DNA of 44,316 bases. It comes from a virus. The translations under genes were made by a program, and so were the position numbers. Within the stretch, counting starts at the first letter, position 1. Every line of letters starts with the position of its first letter. The notes under the pieces were generated by a model that made no database searches, had not been told where the DNA came from, and was given only the letters and a program-made list of their open reading frames with translations. The DNA lies in IMG/VR virus record IMGVR_UViG_3300032245_000985, positions 1 through 44,316 of that record; one strand, given 5' to 3'. Shown here in pieces: positions 30,946 to 39,487 of the stretch.

Positions 30946-30973
30946 ATTATAACACGATACGGCTTTTTGTCAA
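30946..30973 (-). promoter_or_regulatory. Consensus sigma70-like promoter for the exonuclease
   Basis: On the minus strand TTGACA (30968-30973), a 16-base spacer, TATAAT (30946-30951), then 5 bases to the ATG at 30940. Both hexamers are exact consensus. Confidence 0.75.
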
Positions 30974-31225
30974 TTATATCTCTTGATTCAATTGATCTAG
31001 GAATTCGTTTTGTTCTTTTAATAACCGATTGGTTATGTCCACAACTTCTTGCTCATCGAAACAGTAGGTACTGCCAGAGCTTTCTGGTAAATTCTTTCTT
31101 ATTTTTTCCACTGCTGTTTCTGAGAACCGGCGACATTCTTCTCTGGATGCGAACTCAGGTTCTGTGGTAAGGAAGTTCTCACACAATCCGTTCATACAAA
31201 GTACAATAACTAGAAAGTATTTCAT
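30974..31225 (-). CDS. Small secreted protein, unknown
   Basis: 83 aa. A hydrophobic start (MKYFLVIVLCMNGLC) suggests a signal peptide or anchor; cleavage would fall near residue 15. The remainder is acidic and helical with two more Cys (EECRRF, STYCFDE) that could pair in the periplasm. Function unknown. It precedes the exonuclease by about 30 bases. Confidence 0.65.
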   Translation of the reverse strand: MKYFLVIVLCMNGLCENFLTTEPEFASREECRRFSETAVEKIRKNLPESSGSTYCFDEQEVVDITNRLLKEQNEFLDQLNQEI

Positions 31226-31267
31226 ACAAATACTTACGTAGGATTGATCGCAAGTAATGTACTGTTA

Positions 31268-31543
31268 TTAGTTTTTATTTTCGGGATCTCTATTTTTCTT
31301 TTTTTCCAGCTCTTCTTGATGTTCCAGTATCACATTCAATTTGGTGTTTAATCGAATCAAGTCATTATCCAACATTCTTATTCTATCCACCAGTGCAATT
31401 AGAGTTTTGCTGGTTTCACTCATCACAGGTTTAATTTCGGTGGTCACCCATTTCCATACGAAATATATCAATCCTCCCATTCCAAATGCAGCGATAATTG
31501 GAAATCCATATTGATTGATCATTGTTGCTATGTCTTTGGTCAT
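31268..31543 (-). CDS. Small membrane/coiled-coil protein (paralogue 1)
   Basis: 91 aa from the ATG at 31543, with AAGGA 6 bases upstream; a TTG lies two codons earlier. One membrane helix (YGFPIIAAFGMGGLIYFVWK) is followed by a charged coiled coil (VDRIRMLDNDLIRLNTKLNV). The layout matches the neighbouring 92-aa protein, suggesting duplication. Possibly tail-fibre-linked membrane or holin-like protein; unproven. Confidence 0.68.
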   Translation of the reverse strand: MTKDIATMINQYGFPIIAAFGMGGLIYFVWKWVTTEIKPVMSETSKTLIALVDRIRMLDNDLIRLNTKLNVILEHQEELEKKKNRDPENKN

Positions 31544-31545
31544 AA

Positions 31546-31824
31546 TCAATCCTTTCTAGCGTCGGTCTTGCCGTCAGCACGACCAATTCTCTCCACATCA
31601 GGTTTGATACCCAGAGTAGAACTTACCAGAGTGTCGATACGAATTACGTCAGCATTCATAGTTTTAACTCGATTGTCTAGTGCTTCAATGATACCGCTGA
31701 GTTTTTTTACATCTGAGGTCACAGAAGCAAGAATAAATTTTAGTGTCAAGAATATAAAGAATCCACAGGCTATTGCCGCCGCTATTGGAAACCCCACATC
31801 CATTGCTAATTTTAAGAAATCCAT
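31546..31824 (-). CDS. Small membrane/coiled-coil protein (paralogue 2)
   Basis: 92 aa. The membrane helix GFPIAAAIACGFFIFLTLKF aligns with the downstream neighbour's GFPIIAAFGMGGLIYFVWKW, then a similar helix (DVKKLSGIIEALDNRVKTMN). Stop and next start are 2 bases apart. It follows the giant fibre gene with about 20 bases between. Function unknown; a virion-membrane or lysis regulation role is possible. Confidence 0.68.
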   Translation of the reverse strand: MDFLKLAMDVGFPIAAAIACGFFIFLTLKFILASVTSDVKKLSGIIEALDNRVKTMNADVIRIDTLVSSTLGIKPDVERIGRADGKTDARKD

Positions 31825-31843
31825 AATGTGCTAGTATTTAGCG

Positions 31844-34800
31844 TTATAGTAGACGCTCTGCTATAATGTTGTAGCCAATATCAGCACCGTTGTCACTACG
31901 CATAAATGTCACACGATAGATACGACTCAATGCTTTATCCTGTAAGGTAGCTGTAAAAGTGTCGCCAGCACTATCCATACCGCCAAGAGTGTATAAGCTG
32001 GTCCAGGCATTGTTGGCTACGATTGTTCCAGTACTGCCTGCTTGTGTTACTGCACTGCCAGATCTTGCAGCCACCACTGTCCAAGCAAGATTCCTTGCTG
32101 AAGTATTACCGATAACCTGGGGAAATATGCCAGCAAGCCCAGAATTTGTTATGCGGAAACGCATTTCATCCACAGTAAGTTCAGTGCCCATTGCGGCATT
32201 GAACGCTGTTCTTGCTACGCTAGGTGTTCTTGCTGTTACTGTTGCGTCAAGATTAACATTAAACCCAGTAGGACTCATGGTCAATACATTGGTAAACGCA
32301 CTGCTACTACGGAACTGGAACTGTCCGTTAGTGGTTCCACCATTACTAACATCAAAGTATATTACACTGGCTCCGTTGGTACGATCACGGATAGCCGCAT
32401 CTCTGGGCACAGACAATGCCACATTACTAATAGCACTGTCGCCCGCACTAAATGCTGTTGTGTGATTACTTGTGACAGTGGCAGTTGTGCCTATGGTCTT
32501 GCCACTGGCCATTGACAGGTTATTGTTGATAGTGGTAGTGCCTGTACCTGCTCCAACACTTAAAGTGGTAGCGGCCCCGGCAAAGTTTACAGTTGTTGCC
32601 GTTGTATTAATTAAATCAAAAATTGTGCTTGGTGTTGTCAGGCTATTGGTAATTGCCGGACTGGTCATTGCTGGCGTGGCACCAAAGCTGGTTAGACTAC
32701 TTGCTGTTACACCGCTGGCCAATGTATTACCAGTCAAGGATCCTGCTGCCGCACTTGTTATAGCTCCCCATGGAGTTGTTTTCCAGTTGGCGGTTGCTGG
32801 TGGTTGTATCAATGTATAAGAAATCCCGTTACCAAGTCCACTATAACCACTACTCATAGTGATATTGATAATCTGATTGGAACCTGTGATATTGGTTACA
32901 GGAGCTCCGCCATATGACCATCCTGCAGGTGTAGCGGCAAAGGCTGCAACTATCGCAATCCGAAGTGCGGAAGACCCGGCATCAACAACAACCTGTATTA
33001 AGCCGCCACTGCTTACGATTGGCAAGGAATAGCTTGTACCTGTGAATGCTTGGAAACAATAATAAATGTAAGTGCTGTCAAATGCCACACTGCCTACAAC
33101 ATCACCGGCAGCACCAGTTAGTGCTGATGGCACTGCTGTGATCTTTATTGAGTTGGTGCCGTCTGTTAGTGTAGGTATGTTAATGGCTGCACTGCCATTA
33201 AAGCTAACACCATTGATGTTTCGTGCTGTGGTCAGCGTGGCGGCTGACCCACTCACTGATCCAGTGATAGTGTTTGTAACTGATAGATTTGTTAAGGTAC
33301 CTACGCTTGTAAGACTACTTGCTGTTACTCCTGATGCTAGAGTATTTCCAGTCAGTGTACCTGCTGCTGCTGTGACTGTGATGTCAGCACTTCCATTAAA
33401 ACTAACACCGTTGATGTTGCGAGCAGTGGTCAGTGTAGGTGAACTACCAGTCCAAGCTGTGGTCTGCACAGTAGCGTCTGGGAATGTTAAACTGCCAGTA
33501 CTTGTAGCACCAGTGACTGTGAGACTTTCCACTGTGGTGGGTGTTATCAAAGATGTTACTGGATTCACTAACACAATAACTCCCGGAGTGCGAGGCACAG
33601 TTGGAGTGGTGCCTGGTGCTAGAGTTTCGATTTTAGTGGTGGTGTTGTCGTCACAACTCCAAACAATCTGCACATACTGTCCGGCAGTGACAGTTACAAT
33701 AAATGGAGTTATTGCAATCAAGTAGCCGTTGTTGTTCTGTTTTGAAGGTATGGTAAATCTACTGTTGGAATCTGCTATGTCTGAACCGTTCTTTCTAAAC
33801 CATACATTGACATCACTGGCATCAGTTTCCACATTATGAAACTGGAGGCTGAATTCTATCTCATAAGTTCCAGCGTAGGCAAAGGTAATTCTATTGCCCG
33901 ACACAATGCTAACACCATTGGCTTCAGCAGTCTGCCCAATGGCTACCACATAGGCAGTGGTCTGACTGGTTGCTGTCTGTTCAGCAGATGTATCGTAGAA
34001 ACTGCCATAGTAGGCAATGCCTGTGGGCAGAGTATCCACACCATTCACTGTGGTGGGTATCCACTTGCTGGTAGCAGTGTTGTAGGTCAATACTTGATTG
34101 TTGCTGGCTCCTGCTACGTTGGTATCAGTGAGTTCAGACAAGGCGTCAGGATAGTTGGCTGTGATGACTCCACTGCCGTTTATGGTAATGGTTGTGCCGT
34201 CAACTTTGACACCACCCAGTACTGTTGTTGAAGCTGTGGGTAAAGAATAAGCGGAACCACTGATAGTTAAAGTATCTCCTGACACTGCTGTGGTCACTGT
34301 GCCAGCACCAGCAATCTTAAATGTTTCTCCAATGGTCACATCTGTGCCTGTAGAGTCATCTCCCACTATGGTGATTGCCTTATCGGTTTTTTGAGTATAA
34401 TTGGTTAAATTAGGACCAGTGATGGTTAGGGTATCTCCTGACACTGCTGTGGAGATGTTAGATGCACCTGCAATTTTTAATGTTTCTCCATTGTTAAGTG
34501 TAACTCCTGTGGAGTCATCACCCACCACTGTGATAGTGGAATTGGTCAGATATGATGATAGATTTGGTCCTGTTATGGTGATATTGCCTTCACTGTCTGA
34601 AGCAGTGGTGATGCCACTCGACCCTATAAACTTGACTGTTTCTCCATTGTTAATGGTCCTACTGGTGCTGTCATCTGCAGCCACATTGAATGTGTATGGC
34701 TGTGCGGCTGTGGTTTGTCTTGTGTTGTCAAAAAATGTAATACCGCTTGATGAATTATTTGTAAAAACTATTCCTGTTGAATCTACACTAACACCAGTTA

Positions 34801-36538
34801 CTCTAGTAACACTACCAGTTGGAACAACTAAAAAGTTTATACGTGTTCCAACAGCTGAATTACTGAAATCTTCAGCAGCTTGAAATTGTACAGCGGATAA
34901 TGAAGTTGTATTAGGACCGTAAGCACTACCTGTATAACCAGAAGCATTAAATGAAGTTAATACATCTAAATTTTTAGTTGCTGTTGGACTATTTGATGTT
35001 CCTCGTGCTTGTCTTCCTACATATAAAGGAAATACACCAGTACCAAAAGAATCATTTGTTATAATGCTTGGACGATTATCATTACCTGAAAGGTGAAGCA
35101 TACCACCTGCACTAACAACCGGTTGAACAGTACCATTTGTAGAACCATTAATTAATACAGCGCCACGATCTAAAGAAGGAATATTTGGTACAGTTATTTC
35201 AACTCGACCCTCACGACTAACTGAAAATGTACTAAAACTAGAAGATGTTTGTACATTAATCGCTCTATTAAATGTAATGTTACCTGTAGCACCAAGTGAA
35301 CCAACTATCATATTACGAGTAGCATCACCAATCTTAATCTGATTGTCTATAAGAGTAAATTCTCCTACTTTTAATCCTACACCACCTTGTAAATAAACTA
35401 ATCCATCACGAGCACCTATGGCAGTATCTGTACCTAATGTTTCGTCTTTAATATAAATTGTACCAGCACCTAACCATAATTGTTTAAATCGGTGAGAAGG
35501 CGTACCTAAACTCCATGTATCAGTACTATAGGGAATAATATCAGAGTGGTTTATTATATGACCACCAGCTCCAGCATTTAAAGTAATATCCGTATTTGCT
35601 TGTGTAACAATAGATAAACCAGCATTTGTTATTGCACGAGCAAAAGTTAATACTGTGTCAGATACTGGTAGTGGCAAATCTGGATCAAAATTTAAATCTG
35701 TTATAATAATTTTATTGTAACTACCAGTACCTACATATAGAATTTTACTACCTACAGGAATACCTGCACCTGCTACAACATCATCTACTTGAAGTGCTAT
35801 TGCAGGAGTAGATTTTAATTGTAATACTGCATAAGGCCCTGTACCTAATCCATTACTAAGACCATAATCAGGCGGCGTTAATGATGATCTATCATTGCCG
35901 TGTTCTAAAACCGAATCTAAATTTTCATTTGATATATTTGCTATAATTTGTTCTGCACTAGAAATTACAGAACCTACAGGAATATTTACAGAATTAACTG
36001 AAATATTATTTGTTGTTGTGTTGCCTCTATCAGTAACAGAATCCAGAGTATCTGCTTCAGCTGTGAGATAAGAACCCAAATTGGGTCCTGTGATGGTTAG
36101 GGTATCTCCTGACACTGCTGTGGTTATACCTGATGTACCTGCAATTTTTAATGTTTCTCCATTATTAAGTATAACTCCTGTAGAGTCATCGCCTACCACT
36201 CTTAGAGTGGAATTGGTTAGATATGAACTTAGATTAGGTCCTGTGATTGTAAGTGTATCTCCTGACACTGCTGTGGTTATGCCACCTGTGCCGGTTACTT
36301 TTAGAGTTTCTCCATCGGAAACTCGTGTGCCTGTGCTGTCATCACCTACGAATGTTAATCCCTGTGCTGTGCCACCTCCTTCACCACCACCAATAATAGT
36401 ACCACCTGGTGTGTCGTCTAATTGTATTCTTAGAGTATTGGTATTAGAATCATACCATATACGATATAACTCTCCTATACGAGTGTTGCCATCTGAGTAG
36501 GGTTGATAACTGGAAAATATCTTTTGAGTAAAGGCCAT
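31844..36538 (-). CDS. Giant tail fibre, 1564 aa, with C1q-like domain
   Basis: The ATG at 36538 has the strongest Shine-Dalgarno in the window (AGGAGG). The N-terminus is FTQKIFSSYQPYSDGNTRIG, then repeats of the form GDDSTGTxVxxGETLKxxG followed by TAVSGDTLTITGPNLSSYLT. Residues about 120-640 are a separate low-GC part. Near 850-1000, PTGIAYYGSFYDTSAEQTAT, NRITFAYAGTYEIEFSLQFH and YVQIVWSCDD read as a C1q/TNF-like jelly roll, often receptor-binding. Repeats of SLTSVGTLTNLSV and ATLTTARNINGVSFNGSA follow. Almost no Cys. It likely recognises host. Confidence 0.85.
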   Translation of the reverse strand: MAFTQKIFSSYQPYSDGNTRIGELYRIWYDSNTNTLRIQLDDTPGGTIIGGGEGGGTAQGLTFVGDDSTGTRVSDGETLKVTGTGGITTAVSGDTLTITGPNLSSYLTNSTLRVVGDDSTGVILNNGETLKIAGTSGITTAVSGDTLTITGPNLGSYLTAEADTLDSVTDRGNTTTNNISVNSVNIPVGSVISSAEQIIANISNENLDSVLEHGNDRSSLTPPDYGLSNGLGTGPYAVLQLKSTPAIALQVDDVVAGAGIPVGSKILYVGTGSYNKIIITDLNFDPDLPLPVSDTVLTFARAITNAGLSIVTQANTDITLNAGAGGHIINHSDIIPYSTDTWSLGTPSHRFKQLWLGAGTIYIKDETLGTDTAIGARDGLVYLQGGVGLKVGEFTLIDNQIKIGDATRNMIVGSLGATGNITFNRAINVQTSSSFSTFSVSREGRVEITVPNIPSLDRGAVLINGSTNGTVQPVVSAGGMLHLSGNDNRPSIITNDSFGTGVFPLYVGRQARGTSNSPTATKNLDVLTSFNASGYTGSAYGPNTTSLSAVQFQAAEDFSNSAVGTRINFLVVPTGSVTRVTGVSVDSTGIVFTNNSSSGITFFDNTRQTTAAQPYTFNVAADDSTSRTINNGETVKFIGSSGITTASDSEGNITITGPNLSSYLTNSTITVVGDDSTGVTLNNGETLKIAGASNISTAVSGDTLTITGPNLTNYTQKTDKAITIVGDDSTGTDVTIGETFKIAGAGTVTTAVSGDTLTISGSAYSLPTASTTVLGGVKVDGTTITINGSGVITANYPDALSELTDTNVAGASNNQVLTYNTATSKWIPTTVNGVDTLPTGIAYYGSFYDTSAEQTATSQTTAYVVAIGQTAEANGVSIVSGNRITFAYAGTYEIEFSLQFHNVETDASDVNVWFRKNGSDIADSNSRFTIPSKQNNNGYLIAITPFIVTVTAGQYVQIVWSCDDNTTTKIETLAPGTTPTVPRTPGVIVLVNPVTSLITPTTVESLTVTGATSTGSLTFPDATVQTTAWTGSSPTLTTARNINGVSFNGSADITVTAAAGTLTGNTLASGVTASSLTSVGTLTNLSVTNTITGSVSGSAATLTTARNINGVSFNGSAAINIPTLTDGTNSIKITAVPSALTGAAGDVVGSVAFDSTYIYYCFQAFTGTSYSLPIVSSGGLIQVVVDAGSSALRIAIVAAFAATPAGWSYGGAPVTNITGSNQIINITMSSGYSGLGNGISYTLIQPPATANWKTTPWGAITSAAAGSLTGNTLASGVTASSLTSFGATPAMTSPAITNSLTTPSTIFDLINTTATTVNFAGAATTLSVGAGTGTTTINNNLSMASGKTIGTTATVTSNHTTAFSAGDSAISNVALSVPRDAAIRDRTNGASVIYFDVSNGGTTNGQFQFRSSSAFTNVLTMSPTGFNVNLDATVTARTPSVARTAFNAAMGTELTVDEMRFRITNSGLAGIFPQVIGNTSARNLAWTVVAARSGSAVTQAGSTGTIVANNAWTSLYTLGGMDSAGDTFTATLQDKALSRIYRVTFMRSDNGADIGYNIIAERLL
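34419..34452. repeat. Direct repeat copy 1 (34 bp) in giant fibre gene
   Basis: A 34-base perfect direct repeat shared with 36090-36123, lying inside the TAVSGDTLTITGP coding module. Shorter 22-base versions lie at 34272-34293 and 36255-36276. It flanks a region of different composition. Confidence 0.85.
34740..36040 (-). other. Low-GC inserted module within the giant fibre gene
   Basis: Hand counts of 60-base lines here give about 28-42% GC, against about 48-55% in sampled lines just outside. The encoded residues (for example FKQLWLGAGTIYIKDETLGT and TLNAGAGGHIINHSDIIPYS) lack the surrounding GDDSTG repeats and resemble other marine phage fibres. Boundaries are approximate. It lies between the two 34-base repeats, so it probably entered by recombination between fibre modules. 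Confidence 0.5.
36090..36123. repeat. Direct repeat copy 2 (34 bp) in giant fibre gene
   Basis: Second copy of the 34-base repeat found at 34419-34452; the two are 1.67 kb apart in the same orientation and could recombine. Confidence 0.85.
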
Positions 36539-36548
36539 TTAGAGCCTC

Positions 36549-36812
36549 CTATTCCAAGGGCTCGTCGTCAGAGGCCACTTGATTTGCTACTGCGTTATTT
36601 TCAGCGTTGGTAGTTTGTCCTTCCGCAGGATCAAATTCTGATTTAACTCCTGCAGATTTTTTTAATAGTTCAATCTTCTGCTGTAAAGGTGGTATAAATG
36701 TTCCTACATTGTCATCCACTGGTTCTTGTGTATCTGTGGATACTTGTGGTTCTCCCTCACCATCAATTTTGATGTTTATGGGTATATTGATAGTGAATTC
36801 TTTTGCCCTCAT
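36549..36812 (-). CDS. Small conserved phage structural-region protein
   Basis: 87 aa, acidic, likely disordered after residue 20. MRAKEFTINIPINIKIDGEG and PPLQQKIELLKKSAG recall a short protein present beside fibre genes in marine T4-like phages. Function unknown. Its stop is about 10 bases before the giant fibre gene, suggesting co-expression or an assembly role. CTAAATAA lies upstream as a weak late-promoter candidate. Confidence 0.72.
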   Translation of the reverse strand: MRAKEFTINIPINIKIDGEGEPQVSTDTQEPVDDNVGTFIPPLQQKIELLKKSAGVKSEFDPAEGQTTNAENNAVANQVASDDEPLE

Positions 36813-36840
36813 ACTGTTATTTAGTTGAGGTATACTGTGT

Positions 36841-37296
36841 TTAAGAAACTACCTGTAATGCCCTACGAGCACGTCTTTTACGCATGGGTACCACAGCGCC
36901 AGTTAATGGTATTTCCTTAAGATCGTTCTCACGATCTAGAAATTTGTAGTCCATTTTGATCACACCAAAACGACGCAGTGACTCAAACACCACATCAGTG
37001 TCCAATGCTCCACAGGTGTACACGTCCAATTGTATCATGGCAGGCTCGCACTCATCCCAAGTGTGCATCACCACGTGTGACGTTTCAATGATGGCAAAAC
37101 AAGTCAATCCACGATTGCCAGGAATATCCACATACTTGGCTTCTGGGCCAAACAGTATTTTCATGTTAATGCCTTCAATCAGTTCTCGTAAAAATTCTTT
37201 TGCTAGTGTCTCATCTTTGGGTGGGTTTGTTACTTCTGCTCGCACTATCAAGTGCTTGTGAACAAGTGGTTTCATTTTCTGTTTGTCTCCTGACAT
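36841..37296 (-). CDS. speD: S-adenosylmethionine decarboxylase (SpeD, prokaryotic type)
   Basis: 151 aa. The self-processing Ser is S73 in ETSHVVMHTW, with H78 and C95 (LDVYTCG) as the other catalytic residues of the AdoMetDC proenzyme, which cleaves itself to create a pyruvoyl group. It supplies decarboxylated SAM for spermidine; polyamines neutralise packaged DNA. The basic C-terminal tail (MRKRRARRALQ) is unusual for the family. An alternative start is the ATG at 37275. SpeD is known in marine T4-like phages. The promoter upstream is TTGACA/TTAAAT. Confidence 0.93.
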   Translation of the reverse strand: MSGDKQKMKPLVHKHLIVRAEVTNPPKDETLAKEFLRELIEGINMKILFGPEAKYVDIPGNRGLTCFAIIETSHVVMHTWDECEPAMIQLDVYTCGALDTDVVFESLRRFGVIKMDYKFLDRENDLKEIPLTGAVVPMRKRRARRALQVVS

Positions 37297-37312
37297 TGTT
37301 TTTATACAGGCT

Positions 37313-37341
37313 ATTTAACAATATTTTTTAAAATTTGTCAA
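37313..37341 (-). promoter_or_regulatory. Sigma70-like promoter for speD
   Basis: On the minus strand TTGACA (37336-37341), a 17-base spacer, TTAAAT (37313-37318), then about 16 bases to the ATG at 37296; here a short leader remains. Confidence 0.5.
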
Positions 37342-37403
37342 TTATAATCTTCTTTTTTATGAAACTTTTTTACAAAAAAAATAAAATTATTTGCAACCTA
37401 CGG

Positions 37404-39440
37404 TCATTTTGTGGAAGCGTGAAATATTCCGTCCCAATCCTTTGGAAGCGTTTGAGTTGCTTGAAACTCGCAACGTTCAATCCACATATTATAGTAAAGT
37501 GTCATCTTGCCATCAAACTCACTTTTAAGTTCTTCACACAATTTAATAGCATCGCCGAACTTCTGAGAACGGTATAATTCATGCATTTTGTTGTGTTTTT
37601 CTTTAGCTTTTGCATAATCTTTATTAACATTGTCCAACACTGTATAGATACCAATGCCCACGCTCTTGCCTTTGACAGCTAAATCATCTATCTTTAGGAA
37701 AAAGAAATCATCTCCGCATAGTTTCACAGTGTTTTCTCCCACCAACAACAAACAACCATATTCTTTACATTTGCTTTCAATACGAGCAGTGGTGGATACA
37801 GCATCACCCAACACATCATAAGAGTGGCGCTGTGTGCTGCCCATCTCACCGATGTAGCCCAATCCTGTGTTGATACCAGCACCCATGCCCACAGCAGGTC
37901 TGCCTTTGGCTGTTAATTGTTTATTAAATTGTTCCACTGCTTTCAACATATTAAGAGCAGTTCGCACTGCTGTCTTTGGATGTTCTGGATCATCGATGGG
38001 TGCGTTGTGAATGTGCATGCTGGCATCACCAATATACTTGATGATCATACCATTGGCTTCTAAAACGGGTTGTGTGATGGCATCCATATAACTATTCATT
38101 ACTTCAGTCAACCCTTTCACATCATTACCGAATGATTCTCCCAGTGGAGTGAATCCTCTTAAATCTGAAAAACAGATGGATACTTCTTTTTTAATACCCT
38201 GTTTGATTATGTCTGGATTCTTCTGCAACATTTCCACAACCATGGGAGATGCATATCCTCCAAACTGTTTCTTGATTCTCTGTTTCTGTAGATATTCGCT
38301 GACAAATTTAATACCATAAGCATGCAACATTATCAGTATCAATCCTGCCACTAGTAGAGTGCCATCCAACAACCAAAGGTGATGTGTGTAAAAATAACTG
38401 CTGATTGGAACCACAGCGACGATAGCAACGGCTCCTGCTGCCATGCCCACATAAACCCATCTGCTCAAAAATAGCAAACCTAAAGATAACACTATTAAAC
38501 TTAAAACCTCTGCACCTTCAGCCCAATCAGGTCTCTTGATATTCACTCGGTTGATCATGGTGCCTATCACGGCTGCCTGTAGATCCTGAGGCCAAACTGG
38601 TCCTATGGCTGTGGCCACTGGATTGCCTATGCCTGCTGCTGATGTACCCACTATCACTATTGCGCCTTTAAAATCTTGGGGTAGATTGCTCAGTGACGCT
38701 GATTGATTACGTTGACTCCAATCAATCCATACTCTGCCCAATGAATCTGTGTCAATGATGCCTATGTCTCCAGGCAGTCGTATCTTCTCCACACCGTTGG
38801 CATTTAACTTCACTTGAAACGTAGAATTATTTGTGGCCACTCTTAGAGTTTCCATAGCAAGGTTAGGATATAATTTTCCATCCACTGTGACAATCAGAGG
38901 CAGTCGTCGGTTCACCCCATCTATCTCTGGCAGTGTATTAGTAGTTCCTACTCCCACAGCAGCGTTTTCCAATGACGGTATATTAGCAATCATGCCTGGA
39001 TATCTCACAATGGTGTTAAGATGTTCTGGTCCCAGCACTGCTGATCCTGGCACTCGGGGTTCATTCTTGGTCTGCTGTGCTGGCACGTTGCTCAACACCA
39101 CAGGATAATTTTTCATAGTCTCGGCTAATATCGAATCTTTGCCACTGCGATCTGCTTCTGGCATCAGCACGTTGAACACTACCAGACCTGCTTTGCGTTC
39201 GTATAAATCTTTGATTATGCCTGCATACACATCTCTAGGAAATGGCCATTGTCCATACTGCTCCAAACTCTTCTCGTCAATATTAACGGTGTATATGCTG
39301 TTTTGTGTGGCGGTTTTGCCGGTAATCAGTGTATCAAAATATCGCAGTCGCACACTCTCTACGAACTTGGGATCTGCGACCCTAATCGTGAGGATTAATA
39401 TTAAAGTAACGATTGCTGTCCAAGGACTGACCCATTTCAT
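37404..39440 (-). CDS. CHASE2-domain membrane adenylate/guanylate cyclase
   Basis: 678 aa. An N-terminal membrane segment (about 6-24) is followed by a periplasmic CHASE2 sensor (about 30-300: TVNIDEKSLEQYGQWPFPRD, then an RPDWAEGAEVLSLIVLSLGL exit). Three or so helices follow (about 310-395), then a class III cyclase domain (about 415-600). FSDLRGF and YIGDASMHIHNAP give the two metal Asp. Lys in MIIKYIGDA and Asp in SYDVLGDAVSTTARIES match mammalian Lys938/Asp1018, which favours ATP. The transition-state Asn1025 position is Ser and the Arg is kept. A phage-encoded cAMP-type sensor is very unusual. A late-like box lies 8 bases before the ATG. Confidence 0.9.
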   Translation of the reverse strand: MKWVSPWTAIVTLILILTIRVADPKFVESVRLRYFDTLITGKTATQNSIYTVNIDEKSLEQYGQWPFPRDVYAGIIKDLYERKAGLVVFNVLMPEADRSGKDSILAETMKNYPVVLSNVPAQQTKNEPRVPGSAVLGPEHLNTIVRYPGMIANIPSLENAAVGVGTTNTLPEIDGVNRRLPLIVTVDGKLYPNLAMETLRVATNNSTFQVKLNANGVEKIRLPGDIGIIDTDSLGRVWIDWSQRNQSASLSNLPQDFKGAIVIVGTSAAGIGNPVATAIGPVWPQDLQAAVIGTMINRVNIKRPDWAEGAEVLSLIVLSLGLLFLSRWVYVGMAAGAVAIVAVVPISSYFYTHHLWLLDGTLLVAGLILIMLHAYGIKFVSEYLQKQRIKKQFGGYASPMVVEMLQKNPDIIKQGIKKEVSICFSDLRGFTPLGESFGNDVKGLTEVMNSYMDAITQPVLEANGMIIKYIGDASMHIHNAPIDDPEHPKTAVRTALNMLKAVEQFNKQLTAKGRPAVGMGAGINTGLGYIGEMGSTQRHSYDVLGDAVSTTARIESKCKEYGCLLLVGENTVKLCGDDFFFLKIDDLAVKGKSVGIGIYTVLDNVNKDYAKAKEKHNKMHELYRSQKFGDAIKLCEELKSEFDGKMTLYYNMWIERCEFQATQTLPKDWDGIFHASTK

Positions 39441-39448
39441 AATATGGG

Positions 39449-39456
39449 TATTTATT
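39449..39456 (-). promoter_or_regulatory. T4-late-like promoter box (AATAAATA) for the cyclase
   Basis: AATAAATA on the minus strand, 8 bases before the ATG at 39440. It indicates that the cyclase is expressed on the phage programme rather than being a host remnant. Confidence 0.5.
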
Positions 39457-39487
39457 ATCTTTAAACTGTTACAATAGCAACTGATGA

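Noticed and set aside
31959-36500. Several long plus-strand open frames (up to 217 aa) opposite the giant fibre gene
   Set aside because: They are antisense shadows of repetitive Thr/Val/Gly coding sequence and contain Val/Leu/Pro-rich nonsense; the minus-strand frame has the Shine-Dalgarno sequence and recognisable fibre repeats.
39466-39480. Plus-strand TACAAT-like -10 box near the cyclase start
   Set aside because: No -35 box and no plus-strand gene follows it.
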